Positions 1 to 8,967 of a stretch of DNA of 23,137 bases are shown here, one piece after another. Position numbers and translations under genes: made by a program. Origin of the DNA: CAYLWW01 sp964387585 (GTDB lineage Bacteria; Pseudomonadota; Alphaproteobacteria; Rickettsiales; Midichloriaceae). The notes under the pieces are model-generated. The model had not been told where the DNA came from. It ran no database searches and saw only the letters and a program-made list of their open reading frames with translations. The stretch lies in the NCBI GenBank assembly GCA_964387585.1, contig CAYLWW010000014.1, positions 1-23,137 of the forward strand, given 5' to 3'. Each line of letters starts with the position of its first letter. The stretch's first letter is position 1.

Positions 1-182
1 CCACTTTTTTCATCAGGTAAAAAAGGTTTTACTGTTTTTTCTACTGTAGGCTTATTTCCAATGCTATAGCCTCCATAAGCTTTAAAATAGAACTTACATG
101 GCTCAACAGCTGAAGCACTACTACTTATCATAACGCTAGCTGCTGCAGTGCTTAGCAATAATGCTATTAATTTTTTATTCAT
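1..182 (-). CDS. Outer-membrane beta-barrel protein, N-terminal part (cut by window edge)
   Basis: Reading the minus strand from an ATG at 182 gives about 60 residues before the window ends. They begin with MNKKLIALLLSTAAASVM, a signal peptide ending ASA, followed by VEPCKFYFKAYGGYSIGNKP. This mature N-terminus matches that of the complete barrel protein at 526-1278 almost residue for residue over the VEP-K-YFKA-GGYSIG-KP stretch, so the two are tandem paralogues. The family is the small (about 250 residue) surface-antigen porin type common in Rickettsiales, which would sit in the outer membrane. After residue 45 the two diverge, as expected for an exposed loop. No clear Shine-Dalgarno precedes the start. 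Whether the gene is intact beyond the edge cannot be seen. Confidence 0.85.
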   Translation of the reverse strand, partial: MNKKLIALLLSTAAASVMISSSASAVEPCKFYFKAYGGYSIGNKPTVEKTVKPFLPDEKS

Positions 183-525
183 TTTTGTATTTGTGTATGT
201 AATTGTTATTAATAAACTATATCATATATGTATATTTGCTTAGAACAGCAAAGTAAAATAAAACATTGACTAATCACTAATCAAAAACAACTAAAGTTGC
301 AATTAAGCAACACAACTTTTATCATGCTTTAAAAGCAGATAGAAGTTATAAAACAAAATTTTAAGAAAATAATAAAGAGAAAAGTGAAATAACTATCAAA
401 AATACTTTTTTATATCAAAGCTAGTTTAGAAAGTTATTTACTAGAGTAAATGAATTGACTAAAAGCCTAACTGATAGCTAAGCTTTTAGTAACAATTTTA
501 GATAAACAAAACAATACAGAGTGTA
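183..525. other. Intergenic spacer between the two barrel paralogues
   Basis: This 343-base AT-rich stretch has no convincing coding frame. Its right end carries an inverted repeat described separately. Near the left end, a minus-strand TATGAT at 221-226 lies 19 bases from a TTGCTG-like element at 246-251. That is a loose candidate promoter for the left paralogue, with spacing longer than ideal. Confidence 0.4.
458..490 (-). terminator. Inverted repeat, candidate terminator of the barrel gene
   Basis: ACTAAAAGC at 458-466 and GCTTTTAGT at 482-490 form a perfect 9 bp stem around a 15-base loop, 36 bases downstream of the barrel stop codon. The stem is AT-rich and there is no strong U-run after it on the minus strand, so it may be a weak terminator or an mRNA 3' stabilising hairpin. 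Confidence 0.4.
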
Positions 526-1278
526 TTAGAAATTAAATCTTATTCCTAAAAGAATCGCGTGTTGAAGCGCAGCTTTTATAGAATTGTCTTTAAAAATTTT
601 AGTTTCTGGAGATGCTCCAGCAACTGGAATAACATTAGCATAATTATCTAATTTCACAGAATCAGATCTTGATAATCTGTAAGAAAGATCAATATACATA
701 TTCTCAGCAGCTTTATAAGCTACACCAGCACCAACTTGAAAAGTAAATTTATTTTGTCTTTTGCTGGTTATTTCTTTTAATTCACCACCTGCAATGTTAG
801 GTTTACCATCTTTATCTAGAGAATAAAGTTTTACTCCTTCTGCTAATTTAGGAGAAATAGTAGCTTTTAAATTCTGCATTCCTATACCGCCAGTAACATA
901 TGGAGTAAAAGCAGAATCATTATTAAAATCAAAATATAAATTTAATAAAGCAGTGATTGAGTCTTTTTTCATCTTAAGCGCTTCTTTGTCATCTTTTAAA
1001 CTGCTGCTTAATTTATTAAAATCAACAGTAAGATCAGTTCTAAAAGCATCACTTAAGTTATAACCTAAGCCAGCTCCACCAACAGCACCTGAAAAATTTT
1101 TCATATTGTCTTGGACAACACCTTCACTTCCATTCGCAGACGTTTTTGGCTTAGAACCAATGCTATAACCACCGAAGGCCTTGAAGTATAATTTATTAGG
1201 TTCAACAGCTGAAGCTGAGTTAGTTAAACTTAAGCTGATTGAAGCGAAAGTTAACAAAGATAATAATTTTTTATTCAT
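526..1278 (-). CDS. Outer-membrane beta-barrel surface protein (porin-like antigen)
   Basis: A 250-residue protein with a signal peptide (about residues 1-24, ending SASA, then VEPNK). Alternating hydrophobic and polar strands follow, including GLGYNLSDAFRTDLTVDF, LLNLYFDFNND, FTPYVTGGIGMQNL, FQVGAGVAYKAAENMYIDLSYR and ILLGIRFNF. The chain ends in phenylalanine preceded by alternating residues, the usual signal for the BAM outer-membrane assembly machine. This fits an eight-stranded barrel of the opacity/OmpA-like fold used by Rickettsiales as surface antigens and adhesins. It lies upstream of a paralogue in the same orientation, separated by 343 bases, so the pair arose by tandem duplication. 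The loop around residues 44-60 is where the paralogues diverge. The exact ligand is not visible. Confidence 0.88.
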   Translation of the reverse strand: MNKKLLSLLTFASISLSLTNSASAVEPNKLYFKAFGGYSIGSKPKTSANGSEGVVQDNMKNFSGAVGGAGLGYNLSDAFRTDLTVDFNKLSSSLKDDKEALKMKKDSITALLNLYFDFNNDSAFTPYVTGGIGMQNLKATISPKLAEGVKLYSLDKDGKPNIAGGELKEITSKRQNKFTFQVGAGVAYKAAENMYIDLSYRLSRSDSVKLDNYANVIPVAGASPETKIFKDNSIKAALQHAILLGIRFNF

Positions 1279-1683
1279 TTTTTATTTTACCAAAAATATA
1301 GAGTATAGAATTGTAAGACTTTTTTTTTACAACTAATTCACCACACCCTACGTAATAAAAATTTTATTACTATTGTATTTTGAATAAAAGCAATAACAAT
1401 CTAAATGAATGTGATAATTTGACTACACTTATTACAAATCAAAAATATCTTTCAATTTTTACGTTTGAAATTCACAATAAAAACAACTCTGAATTGATTA
1501 AAGATGAGAACTAAAGTGATACATAGCAATATAACGCATAAGTAGCTAGCAACCAGCTGAATCTCTATTTATAAGAAGCATATAAAGCATATTATTATTA
1601 ATTTAATAGCTTTCCTTACTTCCTATTTACTAAGTAATATTTCATAATTACTTCATCAGATATAATATATGGAGTAAGATACT
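1279..1683. other. Divergent intergenic region
   Basis: About 405 AT-rich bases separate the barrel gene from the divergently read prohead protease. Apart from the dyad at 1352-1370 and the ribosome binding site next to the protease start, no gene or RNA was recognised. A TATAAT at 1661-1666 lies only 4 bases before the GGAG of the protease, too close to be an ordinary -10 box for an mRNA carrying that site. Confidence 0.4.
1352..1370. promoter_or_regulatory. Perfect palindrome upstream of barrel gene
   Basis: GTAATAAAA, a central A, then TTTTATTAC form a perfect 9+1+9 inverted repeat about 74 bases upstream of the barrel start codon. It lies in a region free of genes, so it could be an operator for a dimeric regulator. 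A hairpin with a one-base loop is less likely in RNA. In such AT-rich DNA a chance palindrome is also possible. Confidence 0.3.
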
Positions 1684-2193
1684 ATGAGTCTTTATCACTC
1701 AGCTTTATTAAGGCATGATAAATTTTTTTACTTTAATCAAAAACCACTAAAAAGCCATTATTATGCATTTGGCGGATACGCAAGCGTATTCAATACAATC
1801 GATGCTAATAACGATGTAATATTACCAGGTAGTTTTAAAGAAACATTATTAAAAAAGAGAAATGATTATATTAACTACCATAACTGGCAAATAGATTTGC
1901 TATGGGAGCACAATATAGATCAATTAATAGGATTTATAGAAAGTTTAACAGAAGATGAATATGGATTATATGTCACGGCAAAGGTTGATATTTCATTAAA
2001 TTTAGGCAATGAAATTATAGATTTAATAAAGCACAGAATAGTTAGTGGATTGAGTATAGGCTTTCAAGTAAAGAATAGTTACTATAATGATTACAACAAC
2101 ATTCGCTATATTAGTGAAGTAGAATTATTAGAGATTAGCTTGGTAGCTATTCCTGCTAACTCCAAGGCTATAATTCAACAAATCGATATATAG
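1684..2193 (+). CDS. HK97-family prohead protease (gene-transfer-agent or prophage remnant)
   Basis: A 169-residue protein with the landmarks of the caudoviral prohead protease family (peptidase family S78). GGYASVFNTIDANNDVILPGSF at residues 30-51 is the conserved opening. LLWEHN at 72-77 supplies the probable catalytic His76, SGLSIGFQ at 121-128 the probable catalytic Ser124, and LLEISLVAIPAN at 148-159 the conserved closing strand. Length is normal for the family, so the protein looks intact. GGAG at 1671-1674 gives a good ribosome binding site for this start. In tailed phages the enzyme cleaves scaffold and capsid protein during head maturation. Here there is no portal, terminase or capsid gene beside it. 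Rickettsiales commonly keep scattered gene-transfer-agent genes including this one, so a domesticated remnant is the likely reading. It ends 21 bases before the convergent slt stop. Confidence 0.85.
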   Translation: MSLYHSALLRHDKFFYFNQKPLKSHYYAFGGYASVFNTIDANNDVILPGSFKETLLKKRNDYINYHNWQIDLLWEHNIDQLIGFIESLTEDEYGLYVTAKVDISLNLGNEIIDLIKHRIVSGLSIGFQVKNSYYNDYNNIRYISEVELLEISLVAIPANSKAIIQQIDI

Positions 2194-2200
2194 CTTTTTC

Positions 2201-2220
2201 TTCTTCACTTTTCTTCACTT
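2201..2220. repeat. 10 bp tandem duplication at convergent gene ends
   Basis: TTCTTCACTT occurs twice in immediate succession at 2201-2210 and 2211-2220. The second copy contains the slt stop codon (TCA at 2215-2217 on the plus strand). The duplication lies in the 21-base gap after the prohead protease and looks like a recent slippage event. Confidence 0.6.
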
Positions 2221-4335
2221 ATTATTGTCACCTAAGTAATCTTCAATTTCGTATCTACCAGTCAATAATAACTGATAGTTCCAAGTATTCTCAATAACTT
2301 TTTTAACATATAATCTAGTTTCTCCAAATGGTATCAACTCTATCCAAGTAACTATATCATCAATTTTATTAAAATTTTTAGAAGTCCCATATGTTTTAGT
2401 CCAATTATTTACATTACCTTCGCCAGCATTATAACTAGCAATAGCGAGAACATGATGCCCCAATCTCTGCATCAACCAGTCGATATATGCTACTCCTTTA
2501 GTAACATTAGCAGCTGAGCTTTTATAAAAATCATCTTTTTGTAAGCCAGTTTTTTTTGCCATATCCGCAGCAGTGCCAGGCATGAGCTGCATCAATCCAA
2601 AGGCACCAGCACTACTTATTGCAGTAGGGTTGAATGAACTTTCTTGCCTCATTATTGCTAAGTAGAATGCTTTATCATGCGAAGCATTAGCTGGTATATT
2701 AATATTATACGGGTATCCTTTTTTCAAACAAGAGTATCCGTAATTAGTATATAGACGAGAAAAATTTACTCCTAAACTAACATTATTTTGTTGGTTAAAG
2801 TAATTTATTAGATTATCCGCAGATGTTATAGTTAATTCAGCTTTAGCAAGGTATTCTATCGCTTTATCAGCGAAATTATCATACCCAGCTTTATGTAATA
2901 AACTAGCTAACCATGCTACGTGAGCTATGGAATAATTTATTTTCTGTTTCCCTTTCTTAACAGAGCTGCTGTTAAATAATTCATTACTTTTGAACTTAGA
3001 TTTAGAATGATGTAAAGCTAAATAACTATAAAAATTGCTAGGGTAGCTTACAGCAGCTTCTAGCCATTGTTTTTGCTTAACAACTTCACCAATATTTTCA
3101 CAAGCCCTAGCCAACCAATAAGCTGCTTGAGACTTAGATCCAGAGAATTTAGCATTAATATACATAGAATAAAAATGATTGATAGCTTTTCTAGGTTGCT
3201 TTAGGAATTTGAAAGCAATAAACCCTGCAAGCCATTGTGATTCTACAAAATTATTATGCGATGTCTTTAAATTAGGAGCATATTTATTAGCTATAATATA
3301 AGCTTTATTAAACTCCTTAGATTTCAATGCGTAACGTATAGATAAAACCGCAACATTCCACCAATTATCTAGATGTTTTTTAGGTTTTTCATAAGACACT
3401 AAATAATCTATAGCCTTTTCATATTGATTATCACTTAATAATCTCTTTACACATGAAAACCTTAGCAAATCACTATCTAAGGCAGAGGAATTCATATCCG
3501 ACTTTTTATTTAATAAATAACAAATCTTTCCTTGAGTTTGTAATAATCTAATTTGTTCACTAATAAATTTAGCTTCTTTACTAGGCAAATAACTAAGTAA
3601 TGCTTCTGCTAACTTATATTTACCAGACCATAATAAATGTATTATCTTTAACCTTATAGATTCTTTGGTAAATTTATATTGCTGTATAAAGTATTTTTCA
3701 TCCTCAGATGAAAGAGCGGTAATTTCCCACTTAGCTAATAATAATTTTTTCAACTTAATTAATTTATTATTGGAATAACTCTTATTAGCTAGTTGTATTA
3801 AAGAATGATAATAAAATAATTCATTTTTATTATTTTTGAAATAAGCTGGTAATTCAAATTCTTCTTCACTCTTAATATTGATATTAGGTTCTCTAATGGT
3901 ATGAAACCACTCGTATATATCTTTAACAGGAACTTTGCTATTAATCTTAACTGTTATATCATGATTGAATATATATCTTAGCCACGGATAGTTTTGACTA
4001 TATAAGTTAATTTTGTTTAAATCTAAGCTATCTTTATTAGTGATTAATTTTATCAATAGAGCTATAGATTTTATTTCTTCCTTTTGATTACTAAAATCAG
4101 CACTATTAGCGATTATTTGATTTATAGATGAGCTTTTAATATTTTTGATAAAAAGTATTTGCTTAGATGAAATACTTAAAAGCTTCTCCTGCTCTAAATT
4201 TTTTTGTGATTTTTGTTTATCTGAGCTTTCTACTAATTTATGTTTTTGAGAAGTAGCATAAACATTATTTGAATGAATTAAGAATAAAATCGATGCTATT
4301 ATGAAAATACTTCTTACTAAAGCTATCAATTGCAT
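2215..4335 (-). CDS. slt: Soluble lytic murein transglycosylase
   Basis: A 706-residue periplasmic protein that cleaves peptidoglycan glycan strands, leaving 1,6-anhydromuramyl ends. Residues 1-27 are a signal peptide with a hydrophobic core (SIFIIASILFLIHS). The middle 500 residues are helical and superhelical in character, like the U-domain of Slt70. The C-terminal SLT domain begins near residue 556: AIMRQESSFNP carries the catalytic Glu565, AFGLMQLMPGTAADMA follows, and ASYNAGEGNVNNW lies at about 633-645. All family motifs are present and the length is close to that of Slt70-type enzymes. plsY lies 131 bases upstream on the same strand, so the two may be co-transcribed. Its presence implies that this bacterium retains peptidoglycan, consistent with dapA further along. 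Confidence 0.93.
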   Translation of the reverse strand: MQLIALVRSIFIIASILFLIHSNNVYATSQKHKLVESSDKQKSQKNLEQEKLLSISSKQILFIKNIKSSSINQIIANSADFSNQKEEIKSIALLIKLITNKDSLDLNKINLYSQNYPWLRYIFNHDITVKINSKVPVKDIYEWFHTIREPNINIKSEEEFELPAYFKNNKNELFYYHSLIQLANKSYSNNKLIKLKKLLLAKWEITALSSEDEKYFIQQYKFTKESIRLKIIHLLWSGKYKLAEALLSYLPSKEAKFISEQIRLLQTQGKICYLLNKKSDMNSSALDSDLLRFSCVKRLLSDNQYEKAIDYLVSYEKPKKHLDNWWNVAVLSIRYALKSKEFNKAYIIANKYAPNLKTSHNNFVESQWLAGFIAFKFLKQPRKAINHFYSMYINAKFSGSKSQAAYWLARACENIGEVVKQKQWLEAAVSYPSNFYSYLALHHSKSKFKSNELFNSSSVKKGKQKINYSIAHVAWLASLLHKAGYDNFADKAIEYLAKAELTITSADNLINYFNQQNNVSLGVNFSRLYTNYGYSCLKKGYPYNINIPANASHDKAFYLAIMRQESSFNPTAISSAGAFGLMQLMPGTAADMAKKTGLQKDDFYKSSAANVTKGVAYIDWLMQRLGHHVLAIASYNAGEGNVNNWTKTYGTSKNFNKIDDIVTWIELIPFGETRLYVKKVIENTWNYQLLLTGRYEIEDYLGDNNK

Positions 4336-4427
4336 AAATATTATTTGAAAAGATTAAGCTAGATCAGACGTAAATAAATAAAGAATATTCCAACGATTCT
4401 AGAATTGTCTTATTTTTGAAGCATGAA

Positions 4428-4442
4428 TAGAATGGTATTCTA
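4428..4442 (-). other. Short hairpin between plsY and slt
   Basis: TAGAAT-GGT-ATTCTA forms a 6 bp stem with a 3-base loop, 24 bases after the plsY stop. No U-run follows on the minus strand, so it is a weak terminator or processing-hairpin candidate only. Confidence 0.25.
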
Positions 4443-4466
4443 GCATAACTTTAGTAATTAAAGTAT

Positions 4467-5069
4467 TTAAAGTATTAACTTTTTTTCTTTCCCTTGAAAC
4501 AAACGTAAAATATTATCTTTATGTTTATACAAAATCAGAATAGCTAAGATATTTAATATTATTGAATCATTAAATGGTAAAACATAATAAGAAATAATTG
4601 CAGTCAAAATAACGGCAATCATTGAAGCTAGCGAAGATAAACGTGATAAAATAAAAACTGCAACCCAGGTAATTATAAAAACAAAAGCTAGTAAAACATT
4701 AAGCCCTATTAAGCCGCCAATAGTGGTAGCGACCCCCTTCCCTCCTTTAAAAGACAGCCATAATGGAAACATATGCCCTATAACTGCTGATAAAACTACT
4801 AAAGTAAGTTCAAATTGAGGGAAATTATATAAGTTAGCTATAAGTATAGGCAACCAAACTTTGCCAGAATCTAATATAACGGCTAAAATCCCTAATTTCT
4901 TTCCTCCTATCCTAGCAACATTAGTTGCACCAATATTACCAGAACCTTGCTGACGCAAGTTGCCTAATTTAAAAATTTTAGCTAATATAACACCAAATGG
5001 TATACTTCCTACTAAGTAAGAAACAGATATTACTGCTATATATATTATTAATGCTGAGTTAGTTGACAT
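4467..5069 (-). CDS. plsY: Acyl-phosphate:glycerol-3-phosphate acyltransferase
   Basis: A 200-residue integral inner-membrane enzyme that transfers an acyl group from acyl-phosphate to glycerol-3-phosphate, the first committed step of phospholipid synthesis. The three conserved loops of the family are all visible. YLVGSIPFG precedes GSGNIGATNVARIGGKK near residues 42-58. GKVWLPI is near 69-75. GHMFPLWLSFKGGKGVATTIG is near 97-117 and carries the glycine-rich phosphate loop. Hydrophobic segments between them fit the five-helix topology. Length is typical. The partner PlsX is not in this window. It is divergent from ftsK, with a 139-base AT-rich gap, and precedes slt on the same strand. Confidence 0.95.
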   Translation of the reverse strand: MSTNSALIIYIAVISVSYLVGSIPFGVILAKIFKLGNLRQQGSGNIGATNVARIGGKKLGILAVILDSGKVWLPILIANLYNFPQFELTLVVLSAVIGHMFPLWLSFKGGKGVATTIGGLIGLNVLLAFVFIITWVAVFILSRLSSLASMIAVILTAIISYYVLPFNDSIILNILAILILYKHKDNILRLFQGKEKKLIL

Positions 5070-5208
5070 ATATAATTAGTTATTTTATTTCATTAAATGT
5101 ATCATTATATACTTCACTCCTTGTAACTCTTCATTTACGATGAAATATATAAATTTTTTAAATAAACAAAACTATACAAAAATATTAATACTTTTTTTAA
5201 AGATATAG

Positions 5209-7548
5209 ATGAAGATCAGCATAGTGCCAATAAAAAAAACTTTAGCTATAATATCGTTAGTATTTGCTATATTCATTAGTTTAGCTTTGTTGAGCTATTC
5301 TCCTAATGATCCTTCGATGTTACAAATTTTAAATCATGATTCAGATAATATCACTGGAGATTATGGTTCTTATATAGCTGATCCAATAATACAGTCATTA
5401 GGTTTATCATCATGTTTATTTATAGTATTTATAATCATTACTAGCATTAAAGTATTGAGTAACTTAGAGTCCAAGTTATTACTATTAAGAGTGAGTATTT
5501 TACCTTTAGCAACGCTATCATTAGCGGTATTTTTAGCTAGTTTAAATGCTAATGAAGAAAATATTTTACATTATGATACATGGAATATTGGTGGATTTGT
5601 CGGCTATTATTTAGAAAGTGAATTCGCAATAGAATTTGGTATTAAGCGGGTAATGATAGCCTCAAGTCTGACTTCATTAATAACTATTATTTTTTGCTTA
5701 GGAATATCAATAAGTGAATATAAGTCACTACTTTTTAAACCAATACATGCTATAATTAATACTATGCATTCTTTACAAAGTAGAGTGCAAAAATCCCAAG
5801 AACGCTTGAAATCATCGTTCAACACTCCAGTAAAACAAATGGAGACAAATCAAAACTTAAAATATAAAGTTAAAGAGGAAGATCATTTAAATAACATTTT
5901 TAATGATATAAAAAACGAGGATGTTAACAACAATCGATTTGCTATTAATGATAACATTGATTCATCTAATAAAGATAAATTGACTAATATCCTAAACAGC
6001 TCTTTTAATAACCCAAAAAATATTCCAGATAATTTAGGTCATCACAGTTTTATATTACCTGATACCCAAATACTTAGTAAAGCCCCGTTAAATTCTTTGA
6101 AAAACAACCTTACTCCAGAATACTTGAATGATACTGCGGAATTATTAATCCAGGTATTACAGGATTTTGGAATACGTGGCGATGTAGTAGGTATACACCC
6201 AGGTCCTGTAGTAACATTATACGAAATTGAACCAGCAGCAGGAACAAAATCTTCTAGAGTGATAGGCTTAGCAGATGATATAGCTCGTTCTATGAGCGCG
6301 ATTTCAGCCCGTATAGCAGTAATTCCTGGTAAAAATGCTATAGGTATAGAATTACCTAATAGCTATAGAGAAATTGTGTATCTAAGAGAGTTATTGGAGT
6401 CTGATACTTATCAACAAGCAACTTATCAATTACCATTAATACTAGGAAAAAATATTAGTGGGAATGCTGTAATAGCAGATTTAGCAAAAATGCCTCATTT
6501 GTTAGTTGCAGGTACTACTGGATCAGGAAAATCAGTGGCAGTGAATACTATGATACTTTCTCTGTTATATAAGCATACGCCTAAAGAATGTAAATTAATG
6601 CTCATAGATCCTAAAATGCTTGAGCTATCAGTGTATGATGGCATACCTCATTTATTATCGCCTGTGGTAACAAATCCTAAAAAAGCTATAGCTGCATTAA
6701 AGTGGGTGGTAAAGGAAATGGAGTCTCGATATCGTGCTATGTCAATATTAGGAGTAAGAAATATTAATGGTTATAATCAATTAGTTTCTAAATCAATTGA
6801 AGGAAATAATCCTATTGAAAAACAAGTACAAGTAGGTTTTGATGCAGCAAGTGGTAAACCAATATTCGAAATAATAAACATCAAAGAAGAATTGTTACCA
6901 TATATAGTAGTAGTAGTTGATGAAATGGCTGATTTAATGTTAGTTGCAGGAAAAGATATAGAAGCATATATACAGCGCCTAGCTCAGATGGCTAGGGCTG
7001 CAGGAATACACTTAATAATGGCAACACAAAGACCTTCTGTAGATGTAATAACAGGGGTTATAAAAGCTAATTTTCCAACTAGAATTAGCTTTCAGGTAAC
7101 ATCTAAAATCGATAGCAGAACTATTCTTGGCGAACAAGGGGCTGAACAACTACTAGGTATGGGAGATATGCTTTATATGATTCCTGGAGGTAAGATAGAA
7201 CGTGTACACGGACCATTTGTTACAGATAAGGAAGTCGAGGATGTAGTTTCTTTTCTCAAAGAACAAGGTCCTCCTCAATATATTGATGATATAACTAGCG
7301 ATATAAATGATGATGAGCCGGCAAATAGCGAAATTTATGCTAACACAGATGATGATAATGATGAACTATATCAACAAGCATTAGCAATAGTAATAAAAGA
7401 ACGAAGGGCAACAACTAGTTATTTACAACGTTGTCTAAAAGTTGGCTATAATAGAGCGGCATTGATGATAGAAAAAATGGAAAAAGATGGAGTTGTTAGT
7501 AGCCCTAACCATGTAGGAAGAAGAGAAGTTTTAGTAAATGATGAATAA
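5209..7548 (+). CDS. ftsK: DNA translocase FtsK
   Basis: A 779-residue septal DNA pump that moves chromosome dimers and activates XerCD recombination at dif during division. The N-terminus has four hydrophobic segments (about residues 10-29, 60-82, 92-112 and 149-168), the membrane domain that anchors FtsK to the septum. An asparagine- and lysine-rich linker covers about 170-300. The motor domain carries Walker A GTTGSGKS at 435-442, MLIDPKMLEL after it, and Walker B VVVVDEMADLM with Asp571-Glu572. ATQRPSVDVITG and TSKIDSRTILGEQGAEQLLG are further family signatures. The C-terminal gamma winged helix (about 716-777, QRCLKVGYNRAALMIEKM) is the part that reads polar KOPS sequences and contacts XerD. 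The protein is complete, with a short linker as in most alphaproteobacteria. Confidence 0.96.
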   Translation: MKISIVPIKKTLAIISLVFAIFISLALLSYSPNDPSMLQILNHDSDNITGDYGSYIADPIIQSLGLSSCLFIVFIIITSIKVLSNLESKLLLLRVSILPLATLSLAVFLASLNANEENILHYDTWNIGGFVGYYLESEFAIEFGIKRVMIASSLTSLITIIFCLGISISEYKSLLFKPIHAIINTMHSLQSRVQKSQERLKSSFNTPVKQMETNQNLKYKVKEEDHLNNIFNDIKNEDVNNNRFAINDNIDSSNKDKLTNILNSSFNNPKNIPDNLGHHSFILPDTQILSKAPLNSLKNNLTPEYLNDTAELLIQVLQDFGIRGDVVGIHPGPVVTLYEIEPAAGTKSSRVIGLADDIARSMSAISARIAVIPGKNAIGIELPNSYREIVYLRELLESDTYQQATYQLPLILGKNISGNAVIADLAKMPHLLVAGTTGSGKSVAVNTMILSLLYKHTPKECKLMLIDPKMLELSVYDGIPHLLSPVVTNPKKAIAALKWVVKEMESRYRAMSILGVRNINGYNQLVSKSIEGNNPIEKQVQVGFDAASGKPIFEIINIKEELLPYIVVVVDEMADLMLVAGKDIEAYIQRLAQMARAAGIHLIMATQRPSVDVITGVIKANFPTRISFQVTSKIDSRTILGEQGAEQLLGMGDMLYMIPGGKIERVHGPFVTDKEVEDVVSFLKEQGPPQYIDDITSDINDDEPANSEIYANTDDDNDELYQQALAIVIKERRATTSYLQRCLKVGYNRAALMIEKMEKDGVVSSPNHVGRREVLVNDE

Positions 7549-7666
7549 AAATAAAAAGCTGAAAGTAATAAAAATTATAAAATCACTATCACTTTTGATA
7601 TATTAAGATTTGCCTATTCAAATTTCCTGGTTAGGATAAAAAATTATCAAGATAACATTTTGACCA

Positions 7667-7680
7667 CCTATTAATATAGG
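7667..7680. other. Short palindrome between convergent ftsK and dapA
   Basis: CCTAT-TAAT-ATAGG gives a 5 bp stem with a 4-base loop, in the 179-base gap between the two stop codons. It has no U-run on either side, so it is only a weak candidate for a bidirectional terminator. Confidence 0.2.
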
Positions 7681-7727
7681 CTCTCTCAGGTTCATTCTCA
7701 AACAACTAATAAAAAATTTTTCTCAAC

Positions 7728-8615
7728 TCAATTGTTTATTTCCCATTCCTTAATAGAATAATTTGCTAATTTTAATTGTTCTATTGAAGGAATATCAAGT
7801 AAGCTTAGGGGTAACCTTACTGTAGGATGATTAATAACCCCTAAATAATATAATAAAGCTTTTATAGGAACAGGATTGCTAGTGCTAAATAATGCATTGG
7901 TACTTTCAATCCAAACTTTTTCTACTAACTTTCTATTTTTAAGCGATTTATCAACATATTTTATCACTGCATTAGGCCAAGCGTTTGAAGCAACTGATAC
8001 TAATCCAAAAGCTCCATCATCAGCCATTTGTGGCATCATATTATCATCACCACAGAATATTAATACATCAGAAGCAGCTTGTTTATATAAGGGAATAGCA
8101 CTTGTATTATTATTTGATTCTTTTATCGCCCATAACTTTTTCTCTTGACTAAGTCTTTGTATCGTTTCTGGGTAAAGTGAACTCCCTGCTCTTGATGGTA
8201 TATTGTATAGCATTACAGGAAAATTTGATTTTTCTATCAATTTACTAAACCATTGGGTTTGCCCTATAATTCCTGCTTTAGAGTAGATAGGAGTACTCAT
8301 TAAATAGCCAGAGATTGGGAAATTATTACAAAATTCTATAAACTCTATCGCGTGATAAAAGTTATGACTTGGTACTCCAACCATAATTGGTACATTTAAG
8401 TTTAAATTTGTAGCGAATTTTACTAGTTGATATCGTTCTTCATCTTTTAAAGCTAAACTCTCACCTGTGCTACCGCATATCAATATTCCATTATTTGCTT
8501 TTTCTTGTATCTTAAGCAAATTCTCTAAGCTTAAGTAATCAATATTCTCTCCTGAAGCATCAAAAGGTGTAACGCATGCAGTCCAAACTAGTTTATTTAA
8601 CTTATAATTATTCAT
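7728..8615 (-). CDS. dapA: 4-hydroxy-tetrahydrodipicolinate synthase
   Basis: This enzyme condenses pyruvate with aspartate semialdehyde, the branch step towards diaminopimelate for peptidoglycan and lysine. The start at 8615 gives MNNYKLNKLVWTACVTPFD and about 295 residues, close to the family length of about 292. An in-frame ATG at 8648 would add 11 residues (MYLKITLKNFK) for which the family has no counterpart. Numbered from that longer start, CGSTGES holds the catalytic Thr61, YNIPSRAG the Tyr148 that relays protons, and AIKESNN the Schiff-base Lys176. The gene stands alone and is convergent with ftsK. Together with slt it indicates a working cell-wall pathway. Neither start has a clear Shine-Dalgarno. 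Confidence 0.92.
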   Translation of the reverse strand: MNNYKLNKLVWTACVTPFDASGENIDYLSLENLLKIQEKANNGILICGSTGESLALKDEERYQLVKFATNLNLNVPIMVGVPSHNFYHAIEFIEFCNNFPISGYLMSTPIYSKAGIIGQTQWFSKLIEKSNFPVMLYNIPSRAGSSLYPETIQRLSQEKKLWAIKESNNNTSAIPLYKQAASDVLIFCGDDNMMPQMADDGAFGLVSVASNAWPNAVIKYVDKSLKNRKLVEKVWIESTNALFSTSNPVPIKALLYYLGVINHPTVRLPLSLLDIPSIEQLKLANYSIKEWEINN

Positions 8616-8967
8616 CTTAAAATTTTTTAAAGTAATTTTTAAATACATAAAGATGTAAATTACTTTTTTTACATAACACTTGAGATTATTTTATGTAAAT
8701 AAAGTAATTTACCAGAATAAACTAAATAATTTTAGATGAAAAAACAAATAAAATATATGTGATTAATAAAAAATTTAATTGATCACTTAATTATATTCTG
8801 TTAGCTTATTCACTTAATAATAAAAAAACATTTCAAAACTATTGTTAAAATAAAATAATTAAGCAAAAGATACGAAAAATACTGTTCTTACACTTAATTA
8901 TTAATTCAGCTTACAGCTATGGTTTTTACAAAATTAATAAGTGTTTATTTTACCTTACTTATAGATT
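8616..8967. other. Divergent intergenic region between dapA and fliE
   Basis: About 350 very AT-rich bases lie between the divergent starts. No coding frame, RNA gene or clear -35/-10 pair could be supported on either strand, although promoters for both genes must lie here. Confidence 0.4.

Noticed and set aside
1661..1666. TATAAT box ahead of the prohead protease
   Set aside because: It is only 4 bases from the GGAG ribosome binding site, and no -35 element lies at the correct distance.
5607..5825. 72-codon minus-strand open frame inside ftsK
   Set aside because: It lies wholly within the well-supported ftsK membrane/linker region and resembles no known protein.
7876..8148. 90-codon plus-strand open frame inside dapA
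   Set aside because: It is antisense to conserved dapA residues, so it is a shadow of the real gene.
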